Program-made: the position numbers and the translations under genes
Notes under the pieces: generated by a model
Databases searched by the model: none
The model's input: the letters and a program-made list of their open reading frames with translations, nothing else
Told to the model about the DNA's origin: nothing
Assembly: GCF_004786035.1 (NCBI RefSeq)
Contig: NZ_CP035088.1
Location: forward strand, 4,724,001-4,788,000
DNA: 64,000 bases
Direction: 5' to 3'
Source: Pseudomonas viciae
Lineage (GTDB): Bacteria; Pseudomonadota; Gammaproteobacteria; Pseudomonadales; Pseudomonadaceae
Shown here: positions 55,715-64,000 of the stretch, in pieces
Layout of the letters: each line of letters opens with the position of its first letter
Position numbering within the stretch: the first letter of the stretch is position 1

Positions 55715-55848
55715 TTCATTTCCCGTGTGCTGTGACTTTCACTACAACGCAATAGTCTATGAGTAAGCTGTCGATTCGAGGCGTGAACGCTTCGATCGGC
55801 CGGGAAGATTTGCCCCACCCTGCCGCATGGGACTATTGAGGAGCTCGC

Positions 55849-56364
55849 ATGACCAAACAAAACGCCTTTACTCGGGAAGACCTGCTGCGCTGCAGTCGCG
55901 GTGAGCTGTTCGGCCCAGGTAACGCGCAACTGCCCGCCCCGAACATGCTTATGGTGGATCGCATCACCCATATCAGCGAAGAGGGTGGCAAGTACGGCAA
56001 AGGTGAATTGGTCGCCGAGCTGGATATCACTCCGGACCTGTGGTTCTTCGCCTGCCATTTCGAAGGTGATCCGGTGATGCCGGGCTGCCTGGGCCTGGAT
56101 GCCATGTGGCAGCTGGTCGGTTTCTTCCTCGGCTGGCAAGGCCTGCCGGGTCGCGGTCGCGCCCTGGGTTCGGGCGAAGTGAAATTCTTTGGTCAGGTCC
56201 TGCCGACCGCCAAGAAAATCACCTATAACATTCATATCAAACGCGTCCTCAAGGGCAAGCTGAACATGGCCATTGCCGATGGTTCGGTTGCCGTGGACGG
56301 TCGCGAAATCTACACCGCCGAAGGCCTTCGGGTCGGCGTTTTCACCTCCACTGACAACTTCTAA
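55849..56364 (+). CDS. fabA: 3-hydroxyacyl-ACP dehydratase/isomerase FabA
   Basis: A 171-residue enzyme that dehydrates 3-hydroxydecanoyl-ACP and isomerises trans-2 to cis-3 decenoyl-ACP, the branch point to unsaturated fatty acids. Catalytic His70 lies in [15 protein letters not shown] and Asp84 in LGLDAMWQL. Length is identical to the Pseudomonas family. GAGGAG lies five bases before the ATG. Only 11 bases separate it from fabB, which confirms the usual operon. Confidence 0.97.
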   Translation: MTKQNAFTREDLLRCSRGELFGPGNAQLPAPNMLMVDRITHISEEGGKYGKGELVAELDITPDLWFFACHFEGDPVMPGCLGLDAMWQLVGFFLGWQGLPGRGRALGSGEVKFFGQVLPTAKKITYNIHIKRVLKGKLNMAIADGSVAVDGREIYTAEGLRVGVFTSTDNF

Positions 56365-56375
56365 GGGTTATCCGC

Positions 56376-57596
56376 ATGCGCCGCGTCGTTATCACTGGTC
56401 TGGGCATCGTTTCGTGCCTGGGCAATGACAAAGAGACCGTCTCCGCTAACCTGCGTGCAAGTCGCCCTGGCATCCGGTTCAACCCGGAATATGCCGAAAT
56501 GGGTCTGCGTAGCCAGGTTTCCGGCTCCATTGACCTCAACCTCGAAGAGCTGATCGATCGCAAGATCTATCGTTTCGTTGGCCATGCGGCGGCTTACGCC
56601 TACCTGGCCATGAAGGACGCCATCGCTGACTCCGGCCTGACCGAAGAGCAAGTGTCCAACCCGCGCACCGGCCTGATCGCCGGCTCCGGCGGCGCCTCCA
56701 CCTTGAACCAGATGGAAGCGCTGGACATCCTGCGCGAAAAAGGCGTCAAGCGTGTCGGCCCGTACCGCGTCACGCGGACCATGGGCAGCACCGTTTCGGC
56801 CTGCCTGGCCACGCCGTTCAAGATCAAAGGTCTGAACTACTCCATCTCCTCTGCCTGCGCCACCAGTGCTCACTGCATCGGTAACGCGGTCGAGCAGATC
56901 CAGATGGGCAAGCAGGACATCGTGTTCGCCGGCGGCGGTGAAGAAGAACATTGGAGCCAGTCGTTCCTGTTCGACGCCATGGGCGCCCTGTCCAGCAAGC
57001 GCAACGACACACCGGAAAAAGCTTCCCGCGCCTACGATGCCGACCGTGACGGTTTCGTCATCGCCGGCGGTGGCGGTATGGTCGTGGTGGAGGAGCTGGA
57101 ACACGCCCTGGCACGTGGTGCCAAAATCTACGCGGAAATCGTCGGCTACGGCGCCACTTCCGACGGCTACGACATGGTCGCACCAAGCGGTGAAGGCGCC
57201 GTACGTTGCATGCAAATGGCCATGTCCACCGTTGATGCACCGATCGACTACCTGAACACCCACGGCACCTCGACTCCGGTCGGCGACGTCGCGGAAATGA
57301 AAGGTGTGCGCGAAGTGTTCGGCGACAAGGCCCCTGCCATCAGCTCCACCAAGAGTCTGTCGGGTCACTCCCTGGGCGCCGCTGGCGTTCACGAAGCGAT
57401 CTACTGCCTGCTGATGATGGAAGGCAACTTCATGGCCGGTTCGGCCAACATCGACGAACTGGATCCGGAAGTGGCCGACCTGCCAATCCTGACCAAGACT
57501 CGCGAAAATGCCACCATCAACACCGTGATGAGCAACAGCTTCGGCTTCGGCGGCACCAACGCCACCCTGGTATTGAAGCGCTGGCAGGGCAAGTAA
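56376..57596 (+). CDS. fabB: 3-oxoacyl-ACP synthase I FabB
   Basis: A 406-residue condensing enzyme that elongates unsaturated acyl-ACP. The catalytic triad is visible: Cys161 ([10 protein letters not shown]), His296 ([12 protein letters not shown]) and His331 ([11 protein letters not shown]). It is co-transcribed with fabA and ends at a strong terminator. Confidence 0.97.
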   Translation: MRRVVITGLGIVSCLGNDKETVSANLRASRPGIRFNPEYAEMGLRSQVSGSIDLNLEELIDRKIYRFVGHAAAYAYLAMKDAIADSGLTEEQVSNPRTGLIAGSGGASTLNQMEALDILREKGVKRVGPYRVTRTMGSTVSACLATPFKIKGLNYSISSACATSAHCIGNAVEQIQMGKQDIVFAGGGEEEHWSQSFLFDAMGALSSKRNDTPEKASRAYDADRDGFVIAGGGGMVVVEELEHALARGAKIYAEIVGYGATSDGYDMVAPSGEGAVRCMQMAMSTVDAPIDYLNTHGTSTPVGDVAEMKGVREVFGDKAPAISSTKSLSGHSLGAAGVHEAIYCLLMMEGNFMAGSANIDELDPEVADLPILTKTRENATINTVMSNSFGFGGTNATLVLKRWQGK

Positions 57597-57617
57597 GCCC
57601 CGCCGCTAACGCCACAC

Positions 57618-57652
57618 AAAAAAACGCCCCGACTGGTTCGGGGCGTTTTTTT
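57618..57652 (+). terminator. Intrinsic terminator of fabAB
   Basis: A7-CGCCCCGA / TCGGGGCG-T7 hairpin 22 bases after the fabB stop. Confidence 0.92.
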
Positions 57653-57677
57653 GCCTGGCAAATACACCTGAGTTCAT

Positions 57678-57705
57678 TGTGGGAGCGGGCTTGCTCGCTC
57701 CCACA
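57678..57705. repeat. Single collapsed REP palindrome
   Basis: TGTGGGAGCGGGCTTGCTCG followed by CTCCCACA: two REP halves fused with almost no spacer, between converging genes. Confidence 0.75.
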
Positions 57706-57727
57706 TGAGGTCTACAGTGGGTGGAAT

Positions 57728-58192
57728 TCAGCGCACGACAAACCGCTGCTGCGTCAGCAACCGATCACCCTGGAACACCATGAACCGCCACTCCCCCGGC
57801 ACCACTTCGTGGCTTTCGGTGAATTCGTAGGCCATGACATCCTGGGGAGCGCCGGGCACCAGTTTCTGGATGACTTCGAATTTATCGTGGCGCACGCCAT
57901 CTGGGGTGCGGATGCCAGGTGTGAAGTACAACAGGGTCAACGGCTGGTCATCTGCGACCTTGCCCGCCAACTGGTAGCGCATGCCGAACTTGGTGCCCAG
58001 CTTGGCCGGTACGCTTTCGGTCTGGCGGATCTGCTCGTTGCTGCGACGCAGGACCCGCTCCCCCGATTGCAGCTCGGCTTGCGGCCCTTGGAAGACGCCA
58101 TACTCCACCGGGCCTTCGACACGGACTTCTGCCTGGGCCAGGCCGCAGGTCAACAACAGCGCGACCAGTGCGCTTGAACGGGTGAGGTGCAT
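57728..58192 (-). CDS. DUF3859 periplasmic protein
   Basis: A 154-residue exported protein with a signal peptide (MHLTRSSALVALLLTCGLAQ, cut near residue 20). The mature domain has VRVEGPVEYGVFQG at its start and YEFTESHEVVPGEWRFMVFQ near its end, typical of DUF3859, predicted all-beta. The ATG at 58192 yields the proper signal peptide. Function unknown. Confidence 0.85.
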   Translation of the reverse strand: MHLTRSSALVALLLTCGLAQAEVRVEGPVEYGVFQGPQAELQSGERVLRRSNEQIRQTESVPAKLGTKFGMRYQLAGKVADDQPLTLLYFTPGIRTPDGVRHDKFEVIQKLVPGAPQDVMAYEFTESHEVVPGEWRFMVFQGDRLLTQQRFVVR

Positions 58193-58299
58193 AGTGCGCT
58201 CCTTGATTGAGATGAGCGCGAGGGTATGACGTGGGGGTGACAGGCTGATGACACAACGGTGTTGGCCATGCCACCAATAGCCCGCAGACATGGTTGACC

Positions 58300-58394
58300 T
58301 GTGGCGAGGGAGCTTGCTCCCGCTGGGCTACGCAGTAGCCCCAAGGCCTTGACGACTGCTGCGCAGTCGAGCGGGAGCAAGCTCCCTCGCCACA
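58300..58394. repeat. REPIN with GTGGCGAGGGAGCTTGCTCC core
   Basis: GTGGCGAGGGAGCTTGCTCC (58301) faces GGAGCAAGCTCCCTCGCCAC (ending 58393), with an inner GCAGTAGCC/GGCC and ACTGCTGCGCAGT spacer. It is a different REP subtype from the GCGGGCTTGCTCGC elements. Confidence 0.82.
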
Positions 58395-58403
58395 ATGTCT
58401 TTC

Positions 58404-59414
58404 CTATCTCGGGACAGTGCGAGGCAACACCGCCAGGAAATTATCCCGTGCAACCTTGCGCGCCACCTCTTCCGGCAAGGCATCGAGGAACGGATCGAAG
58501 CCGTGCAATTCCTTACCGAGCTTGTTGAATCGCCCAACCACATCCGACCCGACCATAAAGCGCTCCGGGAAGCGCTCCACCAGTTTTACCCACGCCTCGC
58601 GAGGCTTGCCCGCCTCGTCCAGCAGATACGGCGTGAGCACACTCCAGGACAGGTCTATGTACAAATTGGGATAGGACTCGAGCATGCGGGTCAGGGTCGG
58701 CAAGAGAAAATCCAGCTGGGTCTGGTGGCGATGGATTTCCATACTGGTGCCGGCGTGGGCCCAGATGAAGCGCGTGTGCGGGTGATTGCGCAACGGCTCT
58801 TCGATTTCGGCCAGGTACAGCGGATTTTTCTCACGCTTGGAGGTGATGTTGGAATGCAGTATCACCGGCAGGTCGTTCTCGGCCGCCAAATGATAGATCC
58901 GCGTCATCGCTTCGTTGTTGGCCCGCGGGGTGTCGCCCGAGGTCAGCGCCGTGAGGTCGTCATGGCGGGTGAACACCTCGCCGATGCCTTGCCACAGCCC
59001 CGGGTACAGATCGAGCATGCGCTGGATATGCGCGGCGGAGTTCTTGTCGTTGGGGTTGAAGCCCGACAGGAAGGGATGGAAGTGCTGGCGTTGTTCAGCG
59101 GTCAATTTGCTCACCGCCGCCGCGACAATCACGTCGGTGGCGCTGTACCAATAGGCGTCCGCATCGTCACCGGCGTAATAACGTGGGCGCTTGGGCTCAT
59201 CCTCATGCCATTTCTTGGCGACCGGAACGCCGGAAATCATCACATGTTCAACGCGATTGTCCGCCATCGCCTTGAGCAGCTTGGGCATGCCGGCGGTTTC
59301 CTGGAAAAAATCGACGTAATGCAGGTGCGCATCGCTGTAGGCATATTCGCGGGCCATGGCGCCGCTGCCGGAAACAACCAGCAGCCAGGCAACGATCAGG
59401 CGGGTCAGGGGCAC
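58404..59414 (-). CDS. Exported amidohydrolase-family protein
   Basis: A 336-residue TIM-barrel metal hydrolase with a signal peptide of about 21 residues (ending SGSGAMA). Metal ligands: DAHLH at the first strand (HxH), His in VILHSN, and His in FIWAHAG; a late Asp sits in MVGSDVVG. GTG at 59414 has GGAGA six bases upstream and gives a clean signal peptide; the frame reaching 59471 adds a non-leader-like stretch. Reaction unknown; it acts in the periplasm. Confidence 0.83.
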   Translation of the reverse strand: MPLTRLIVAWLLVVSGSGAMAREYAYSDAHLHYVDFFQETAGMPKLLKAMADNRVEHVMISGVPVAKKWHEDEPKRPRYYAGDDADAYWYSATDVIVAAAVSKLTAEQRQHFHPFLSGFNPNDKNSAAHIQRMLDLYPGLWQGIGEVFTRHDDLTALTSGDTPRANNEAMTRIYHLAAENDLPVILHSNITSKREKNPLYLAEIEEPLRNHPHTRFIWAHAGTSMEIHRHQTQLDFLLPTLTRMLESYPNLYIDLSWSVLTPYLLDEAGKPREAWVKLVERFPERFMVGSDVVGRFNKLGKELHGFDPFLDALPEEVARKVARDNFLAVLPRTVPR

Positions 59415-59540
59415 GGGCAGTCTCCAAAGGCCATAAGCAGCGTAGACCCCGCCCGTCCCGCCTGGGTTCAAGCGGCATGTGCCGCGGCTGGCGACGACGG
59501 GTTATGCTTTGCCCATTCGCCGTTCACCCTGGAAGACACC

Positions 59541-60401
59541 ATGACCACGCCCCTGACCGTTCGCCCCCGCGCCGAAGACGTCGAAGGCCAGCCGATTCTT
59601 CGCCCATTGCCGTCCGCCAAGTGCCGCAGCGTCGGACCTTTCGTGTTTTTCGACCACATGCTGAAAACGGCCTACCCAGCCGGTAAAGGCATGAACATCC
59701 GCCAGCATCCCCACATCGGCCTGTCCACCCTCACCTACCTGTTCGAAGGCAAGCTCCAGCACAAGGACAGCCTGGGTTCCGACCAGATGGTGGCTGCCGG
59801 GGACGTCAGTTGGATGACCGCCGGCAGCGCCATTACCCATGTCGAGCGTACGCCCGAGTCACTGCTGGGCAGCGACTTCGTCATGCATGGGTTGCAAGTC
59901 TGGCTGGCCTCGCCCAAATCCCACGAACAGGGTCCAGGGCATTACAGCCATCATCCGGCACACAGCCTGCCGGTGAGCGAGAACCTGGGTGTGAGCATCC
60001 GCATGATCGCCGGGTCTGGCTTTTGCCTGGAATCGCCGGTTCCGGTGCTGTCTCCTACGCTTTATGCCGAATTGAATCTGCAAACCGCGACGACGTTGCT
60101 GATTCCCACCGAACATGAAGAGCGAGCGCTGTATGTACTGAGCGGTGAGGCACAACTGGAAGGTGAACCGCTGGAACCCCACGCGCTGGTGATACTGCCG
60201 GCCGGGGAAGAACTGACACTGTGTGCCGACAGTGATTGTCATGCCGTGCTGTTCGGCGGTGCGCCGTTGGATGGACCGCGACGGATCAACTGGAATTTCG
60301 TCTCCAGCGACCCGGCCCGGATCGATGAAGCCCGTCGACGCTGGGCGGCTGGGGACTGGCCGACCGTGCCAGGGGAAAGTGAGCGGATCGAGTTGCCCTG
60401 A
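59541..60401 (+). CDS. Pirin family protein
   Basis: A 286-residue bicupin. The N-terminal metal-binding cupin has the ligands in IRQHPHIGLSTLTYLFEG and HVERTPE, typical of pirins, and the C-terminal cupin is in the RALYVLSGEAQLEG region. Pirins can be quercetin dioxygenase-like or redox-sensing regulators. ATG at 59541 begins MTTPLTVRPRAEDV. Divergent from the amidohydrolase gene. Confidence 0.9.
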   Translation: MTTPLTVRPRAEDVEGQPILRPLPSAKCRSVGPFVFFDHMLKTAYPAGKGMNIRQHPHIGLSTLTYLFEGKLQHKDSLGSDQMVAAGDVSWMTAGSAITHVERTPESLLGSDFVMHGLQVWLASPKSHEQGPGHYSHHPAHSLPVSENLGVSIRMIAGSGFCLESPVPVLSPTLYAELNLQTATTLLIPTEHEERALYVLSGEAQLEGEPLEPHALVILPAGEELTLCADSDCHAVLFGGAPLDGPRRINWNFVSSDPARIDEARRRWAAGDWPTVPGESERIELP

Positions 60402-60425
60402 GTTGAGAGTTGTCCCGGCCGCCCC

Positions 60426-60522
60426 CTTCGCGAGCAAGCCCGCTCCCACAGTGGATCGTGTCGTTCACAGATGTTGTGCTCGCCAGAGATCAAATGTGGG
60501 AGCGGGCTTGCTCGCGAAGGGG
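60426..60522. repeat. REPIN between the pirin and dienelactone hydrolase genes
   Basis: CTTCGCGAGCAAGCCCGCTC (60426) and GAGCGGGCTTGCTCGCGAAG (ending 60519) in inverted orientation, separated by about 50 bases. Confidence 0.88.
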
Positions 60523-60562
60523 CCAACCCAGACACCGAAAACACTTAGCCCAAAAGCCAGAC

Positions 60563-61291
60563 TCAGTCCTTGAACACCTCACCCAACAAATTATGCATCG
60601 ACCTGAACGCTCGCCCGGCCACCTTGGCGTTGTACATCATCTTGCCCGGCACGTTGGCCTGTGGATCGGTGAACGAATGCACCGCGCCGCCGTAGCTCAG
60701 CAGTTGCCAATCCACCCCGGCAGCGTTCATTTCGTCTTCGAAGGCCGGCAGTTGCTCTTTCGGCACCAACGGATCGGAGGCGCCATGCATCACCAACACT
60801 GAACCCTTGATGTTCCGGGCATCCGCCGGGTTCGGTGTGTCCAGGGTGCCATGAAACGAGATCGCGGCTTTCAGCGGAGCGCCGGTACGAGCCAACTCCA
60901 GGGCACAGCAGCCACCGAAGCAGAAACCGAACGTGGCGAGGTTCGACGCATCGACCTGCGCATCGAGCTGATTCTGCAACTGCTCGAGCGCCGCCTGCAT
61001 GCGTTTGCGCAACAGCGCCCGGTCGTTCTTGAGCGGCATCATCGCCGCCCCGGCCTCATCGGCATTGCTCGGGCGCACAGCCTGGCCGTACAGGTCGGCA
61101 ATCAACACGACATAACCGTTGGCCGCCACTGACTTGGCGATCTCCTCGGCCCCCACCCCTACGCCCATCCAATTGGGCGCCATCAGCAAACCCGGACGCG
61201 AACCCTGCTGGCTAATATCAAAGGCCAGCCGGCCTTCATAGGTTTGGCCATCAATCTGATAGACCAGCGAACGAACCGTAACCTGACTCAT
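60563..61291 (-). CDS. Dienelactone hydrolase family protein
   Basis: A 242-residue alpha/beta hydrolase. The catalytic triad is Cys124 (FGFCFGGCC), Asp in HGASDPLVP and His in GGAVHSFTDP. Enzymes of the family open dienelactones in aromatic degradation, but this copy beside htpG is a conserved chromosomal one without aromatic genes nearby, so its true substrate is unknown. Confidence 0.9.
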   Translation of the reverse strand: MSQVTVRSLVYQIDGQTYEGRLAFDISQQGSRPGLLMAPNWMGVGVGAEEIAKSVAANGYVVLIADLYGQAVRPSNADEAGAAMMPLKNDRALLRKRMQAALEQLQNQLDAQVDASNLATFGFCFGGCCALELARTGAPLKAAISFHGTLDTPNPADARNIKGSVLVMHGASDPLVPKEQLPAFEDEMNAAGVDWQLLSYGGAVHSFTDPQANVPGKMMYNAKVAGRAFRSMHNLLGEVFKD

Positions 61292-61324
61292 GACGGACTC
61301 CTCTTGAACCGAACACCAGAAATG

Positions 61325-61349
61325 AAAAAACCCGCCGAAGCGGGTTTTT
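61325..61349 (-). terminator. Intrinsic terminator of htpG
   Basis: AAAAAACCCGC / GCGGGTTTTT hairpin with CGAA loop, ending in a T-run on the minus strand 12 bases after the htpG stop. Confidence 0.88.
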
Positions 61350-61360
61350 CCTGCACTTGA

Positions 61361-63265
61361 TTAAGCTGACAGTTCAACCAACAGCTTGTTCAGGCGGCGA
61401 ACATACGCCGCCGGGTCTTTCAGGCTGTCGCCGGCCGCCAGGGCCGCCTGGTCGAACAGGATGTGCGACAGATCGCCGAAACGCTCTTCGCTCTGCTCGT
61501 TGTCGAGTTTTTCCACCAGCGGGTGAGCCGGGTTGAATTCGAAGATCGGCTTGGAGTCCGGGACTTTCTGGCCACTGGCTTCGAGGATCTGGCGCATCTG
61601 CAGGCCGAGGTCCTGCTCACCGATGGCCAGGATCGCCGGGGAGTCGGTCAGGCGGTGCGAGACCCGCACTTCGCTGACGGCATCGCCCAGGGCCGTCTTG
61701 ATCCGCTCAACCAGGCCTTCCTTACTCTTGGCGACTTCTTCAGCGGCTTTCTTGTCTTCTTCCGAATCCAGGTTACCGAGGTCCAGGTCACCACGCGCCA
61801 CGTCGACAAAGCTCTTGCCGTCGAACTCGTTGAGGTAGCTCATCAGCCACTCGTCGATGCGGTCGGTCAGCAGCAGCACTTCGATGCCTTTCTTGCGGAA
61901 GACTTCCAGGTGCGGGCTGTTCTTGACCTGTGCATAAGTTTCACCGGTCAGGTAGTAGATCTTGTCCTGACCTTCCTTGGCGCGGCCCAGATAATCAGCC
62001 AGACCCACAACTTGCTCGCCATCGTCACCCTGGGTCGACGCAAAGCGCAGCAGGCCGGCGATTTTCTCTTTGTTGGCGAAGTCCTCGGCCGGACCTTCTT
62101 TCATTACCTGGCCGAAATTCTTCCAGAAGCTCTTGTACTGATCCGGCTCGTTCTTCGCCAGTTTTTCCAGCATGTCCAATACACGCTTGGTCAGCGCCGA
62201 CTTCATGGAGTCGATGATCGGGTCTTTCTGCAGGATTTCCCGCGAAACGTTCAGGGACAGGTCGTTGGAGTCGACCACACCCTTGATGAAGCGCAGATAC
62301 AGCGGCAGGAACGACTCAGCCTGGTCCATCACGAACACGCGCTGCACGTACAGTTTCAGGCCGCGTGGCGCTTCGCGCTGGTACAGGTCGAACGGTGCAC
62401 GGGCCGGCACGTACAACAGCGAGTTGTATTCCAGCTTGCCTTCGACCTTGTTATGGCTCCAGCTCAGCGGGTTCTCGTAGTCGTGGGCGATGTGCTTGTA
62501 GAACTCCTGGTATTCCTCGTCCTTTACTTCGGTGCGTGGACGGGTCCACAAGGCACTGGCGCGGTTGACGGTTTCCCATTCCACTTCCGGCTTTTCTTCG
62601 CCTTCGGCAGCGCTGACTTCCTTCGGCAGCTCGATCGGCAGCGCGATGTGGTCGGAGTACTTCTTGATGATGTTGCGCAGGCGCCAGCCATCGGCGAACT
62701 CGTCTTCACCGGACTTGAGGTGCAGCACGATGCGGGTACCGCGATCAGCCTTGTCGACGGTAGCGACTTCAAACTCGCCCTCGCCCTTGGACGACCAATG
62801 CACGCCTTCGCTCGCAGCGAGGCCGGCACGGCGGCTGAACACTTCGACCTGATCGGCAGCAATGAACGCGGAATAGAAACCAACGCCGAACTGACCGATC
62901 AGGTGGGAATCTTTCTTCTGGTCGCCGGAGAGGTTTTTCATGAAATCGGCGGTGCCGGACTTGGCGATGGTGCCCAAGTGCGTGATCACCTCTTCGCGGC
63001 TCATGCCGATGCCGTTGTCTTCGAGGGTGACGGTTTTCGCATCCTTGTCGAAGCTCACACGGATTTTCAGCTCAGCGCCGCCTTCCAGCAATTCTGGCTT
63101 GGACAGGGCTTCGAAACGTAATTTGTCGACAGCGTCAGAGGCGTTCGAGATCAGCTCGCGAAGGAAAATTTCCTTATTCGAATACAGCGAGTGAATCATC
63201 AGGTGCAGCAGTTGCTTCACCTCGGTCTGGAAGCCCAGGGTTTCCTTTTGAGTTTCCACGCTCAT
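61361..63265 (-). CDS. htpG: Molecular chaperone HtpG (Hsp90)
   Basis: A 634-residue cytosolic ATP-dependent chaperone. The N-terminal ATPase has [31 protein letters not shown] and [13 protein letters not shown]; the middle domain has the [20 protein letters not shown] segment; the C-terminal dimerisation domain ends [13 protein letters not shown]. It begins [16 protein letters not shown], like the P. aeruginosa protein. An ATG two codons earlier (63271) sits closer to a GGAG and is a possible alternative. No heat-shock promoter box was confirmed. Confidence 0.96.
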   Translation of the reverse strand: MSVETQKETLGFQTEVKQLLHLMIHSLYSNKEIFLRELISNASDAVDKLRFEALSKPELLEGGAELKIRVSFDKDAKTVTLEDNGIGMSREEVITHLGTIAKSGTADFMKNLSGDQKKDSHLIGQFGVGFYSAFIAADQVEVFSRRAGLAASEGVHWSSKGEGEFEVATVDKADRGTRIVLHLKSGEDEFADGWRLRNIIKKYSDHIALPIELPKEVSAAEGEEKPEVEWETVNRASALWTRPRTEVKDEEYQEFYKHIAHDYENPLSWSHNKVEGKLEYNSLLYVPARAPFDLYQREAPRGLKLYVQRVFVMDQAESFLPLYLRFIKGVVDSNDLSLNVSREILQKDPIIDSMKSALTKRVLDMLEKLAKNEPDQYKSFWKNFGQVMKEGPAEDFANKEKIAGLLRFASTQGDDGEQVVGLADYLGRAKEGQDKIYYLTGETYAQVKNSPHLEVFRKKGIEVLLLTDRIDEWLMSYLNEFDGKSFVDVARGDLDLGNLDSEEDKKAAEEVAKSKEGLVERIKTALGDAVSEVRVSHRLTDSPAILAIGEQDLGLQMRQILEASGQKVPDSKPIFEFNPAHPLVEKLDNEQSEERFGDLSHILFDQAALAAGDSLKDPAAYVRRLNKLLVELSA

Positions 63266-63352
63266 GGTCATCAAACTCCAAGTGGATGGTGGTGTCCGCC
63301 TCGCTGAGATTGGCGGCGGGATGTCCTCAAGGTGGGGGCAGCGATGATGATT

Positions 63353-63814
63353 TCAAGGGCCAGCGGTTTTTGCGGGCTCCTGGATCTTGAAATGCGCCCG
63401 GGCGGTGGCAATGGGTTCGGCTTCGACGTCCTGCCAGGCGGTGATCGCAACGTTGGCCACCCGCCGGCCCTGGCGCCAGACCTGGCACTTGGCATAGGTG
63501 TCGCGAAACTGCCCGGCGCGCAGGTAATCCAGGGAGAAGTCGATGATTTTTGGCACGCCCGGCGCGCCCGTGGTGATCAGCAGATAAACGGCAGCCGACA
63601 GCTCCATGAAACCGGCAATGACCCCGCCATGGATCGCCGGCAATAAAGGATTACCAATGTTGTCCTTGTTGGCCGGCAGGCGAAACAGCAGCCCATCGCC
63701 CTGGCGTGAGCATTCCACGCCAATGAGTTGCGCATAGGGGATCGAGGCCAGCAGCAGCGCGTAGTCGCCTTGCTCGCAAGCTTGGCGCAGTTGTTCCTGG
63801 GTGATATCGCTCAT
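63353..63814 (-). CDS. Hotdog-fold thioesterase (PaaI-like)
   Basis: A 153-residue protein with HGGVIAGFMELSAAVYLLIT (HGG plus the catalytic-position Glu) and IIDFSLDYLRAGQ as the second strand. The family hydrolyses acyl-CoA. ATG at 63814 overlaps the stop of the next thioesterase upstream by four bases (ATGA), so it is the second of a coupled pair. Confidence 0.88.
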   Translation of the reverse strand: MSDITQEQLRQACEQGDYALLLASIPYAQLIGVECSRQGDGLLFRLPANKDNIGNPLLPAIHGGVIAGFMELSAAVYLLITTGAPGVPKIIDFSLDYLRAGQFRDTYAKCQVWRQGRRVANVAITAWQDVEAEPIATARAHFKIQEPAKTAGP

Positions 63815-64000
63815 GGCTTGTCCACCGCAGCCTGCGGGCCGCCTGTTTTGATGCCCCTGGCGTGCTGGCCCAGGCGCATGAAGGTGCCCACTACATGAGC
63901 AATGGGGTGCTCCGGGTCGTCCTGATAGGCGAAACCACGGCTGAAGATCACGTCCGGGGTGACTCGGTAGCATTGGGCGAAGCCGTAGACATCCTTGTGG
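63811..64000 (-). CDS. Second hotdog thioesterase, 3' part only
   Basis: The last 63 residues, read from the right edge, contain HKDVYGFAQCYRVTPDVIFS and HPIAHVVGTFMRLG, the final strands of a PaaI-type thioesterase. The stop TGA (63811-63813) overlaps the next ATG. The rest is outside the window. Confidence 0.8.
   Translation of the reverse strand, partial: HKDVYGFAQCYRVTPDVIFSRGFAYQDDPEHPIAHVVGTFMRLGQHARGIKTGGPQAAVDKP

Noticed and set aside
61463..63121. 552-codon plus-strand frame opposite htpG
   Set aside because: Shadow frame created by codon bias of the well-supported htpG gene; no family features.

Overview
The window looks like chromosomal DNA of a Pseudomonas of the fluorescens group. 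The evidence is high GC over most of its length, many intergenic palindromes built on a GTGGGAGCGGGCTTGCTCGCGA-type core (REP/REPIN elements), and pseudomonad gene orders such as fabA-fabB beside gpsA and htpG beside a dienelactone hydrolase. All calls rest on reading the sequence; no database search was possible.

Layout. 1-11.7 kb is mostly housekeeping: the comEC 5' part (cut by the left edge), a DUF2062 membrane protein, a YadG/YadH-type ABC exporter, a GST, a transglutaminase-like protein, fadE with a small follower, and a LysR regulator divergent from an AlaX-type Ala-tRNA editing protein. 12.0-26.4 kb is a complete Flp/Tad pilus locus in two convergent arms: rcpA-tadD-DUF3613 on the plus strand, and two flp prepilins, tadV, an unusual AAA+ ATPase, rcpC, tadG, two TadE/F minor pilins, tadZ, tadA, tadB and tadC on the minus strand. 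The arms meet at a tandemly amplified REPIN array. An AraC-type regulator with a degenerate receiver domain is divergent from flp.

26.4-32.5 kb is a lower-GC block that looks acquired: an Lrp/AsnC regulator with a 12-bp-arm inverted repeat in its divergent promoter, a YczE/YitT-like membrane protein, a radical SAM enzyme of the AmmeMemoRadiSam type with an unexplained C-terminal extension, a Cys/Met-metabolism PLP enzyme translationally coupled to it, a second PLP aminotransferase behind an intrinsic terminator, and a LysE-type exporter. It ends beside a duplicated tRNA-Gly/tRNA-Glu pair. I read it as a candidate undescribed pathway that makes or modifies, and exports, an amino-acid-like molecule. 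This is the best novelty candidate in the window.

33.5-45.3 kb carries a membrane-anchored protein of unknown function, an HBM-like chemoreceptor, a MocR-type regulator, an SDR, an MDR reductase, pyrF, an OmpR/EnvZ-like pair, a six-EF-hand protein and an AI-2E family permease. 45.3-64 kb is a conserved pseudomonad block: DUF4892 (preceded by a coupled 27-codon leader ORF), two overlapping alpha/beta hydrolases, a thioesterase, sixA, DUF4389, gpsA, a TonB receptor/periplasmic protein/hybrid kinase operon, fabA-fabB, DUF3859, an amidohydrolase, a pirin, a dienelactone hydrolase, htpG and two coupled thioesterases (the last cut by the right edge).
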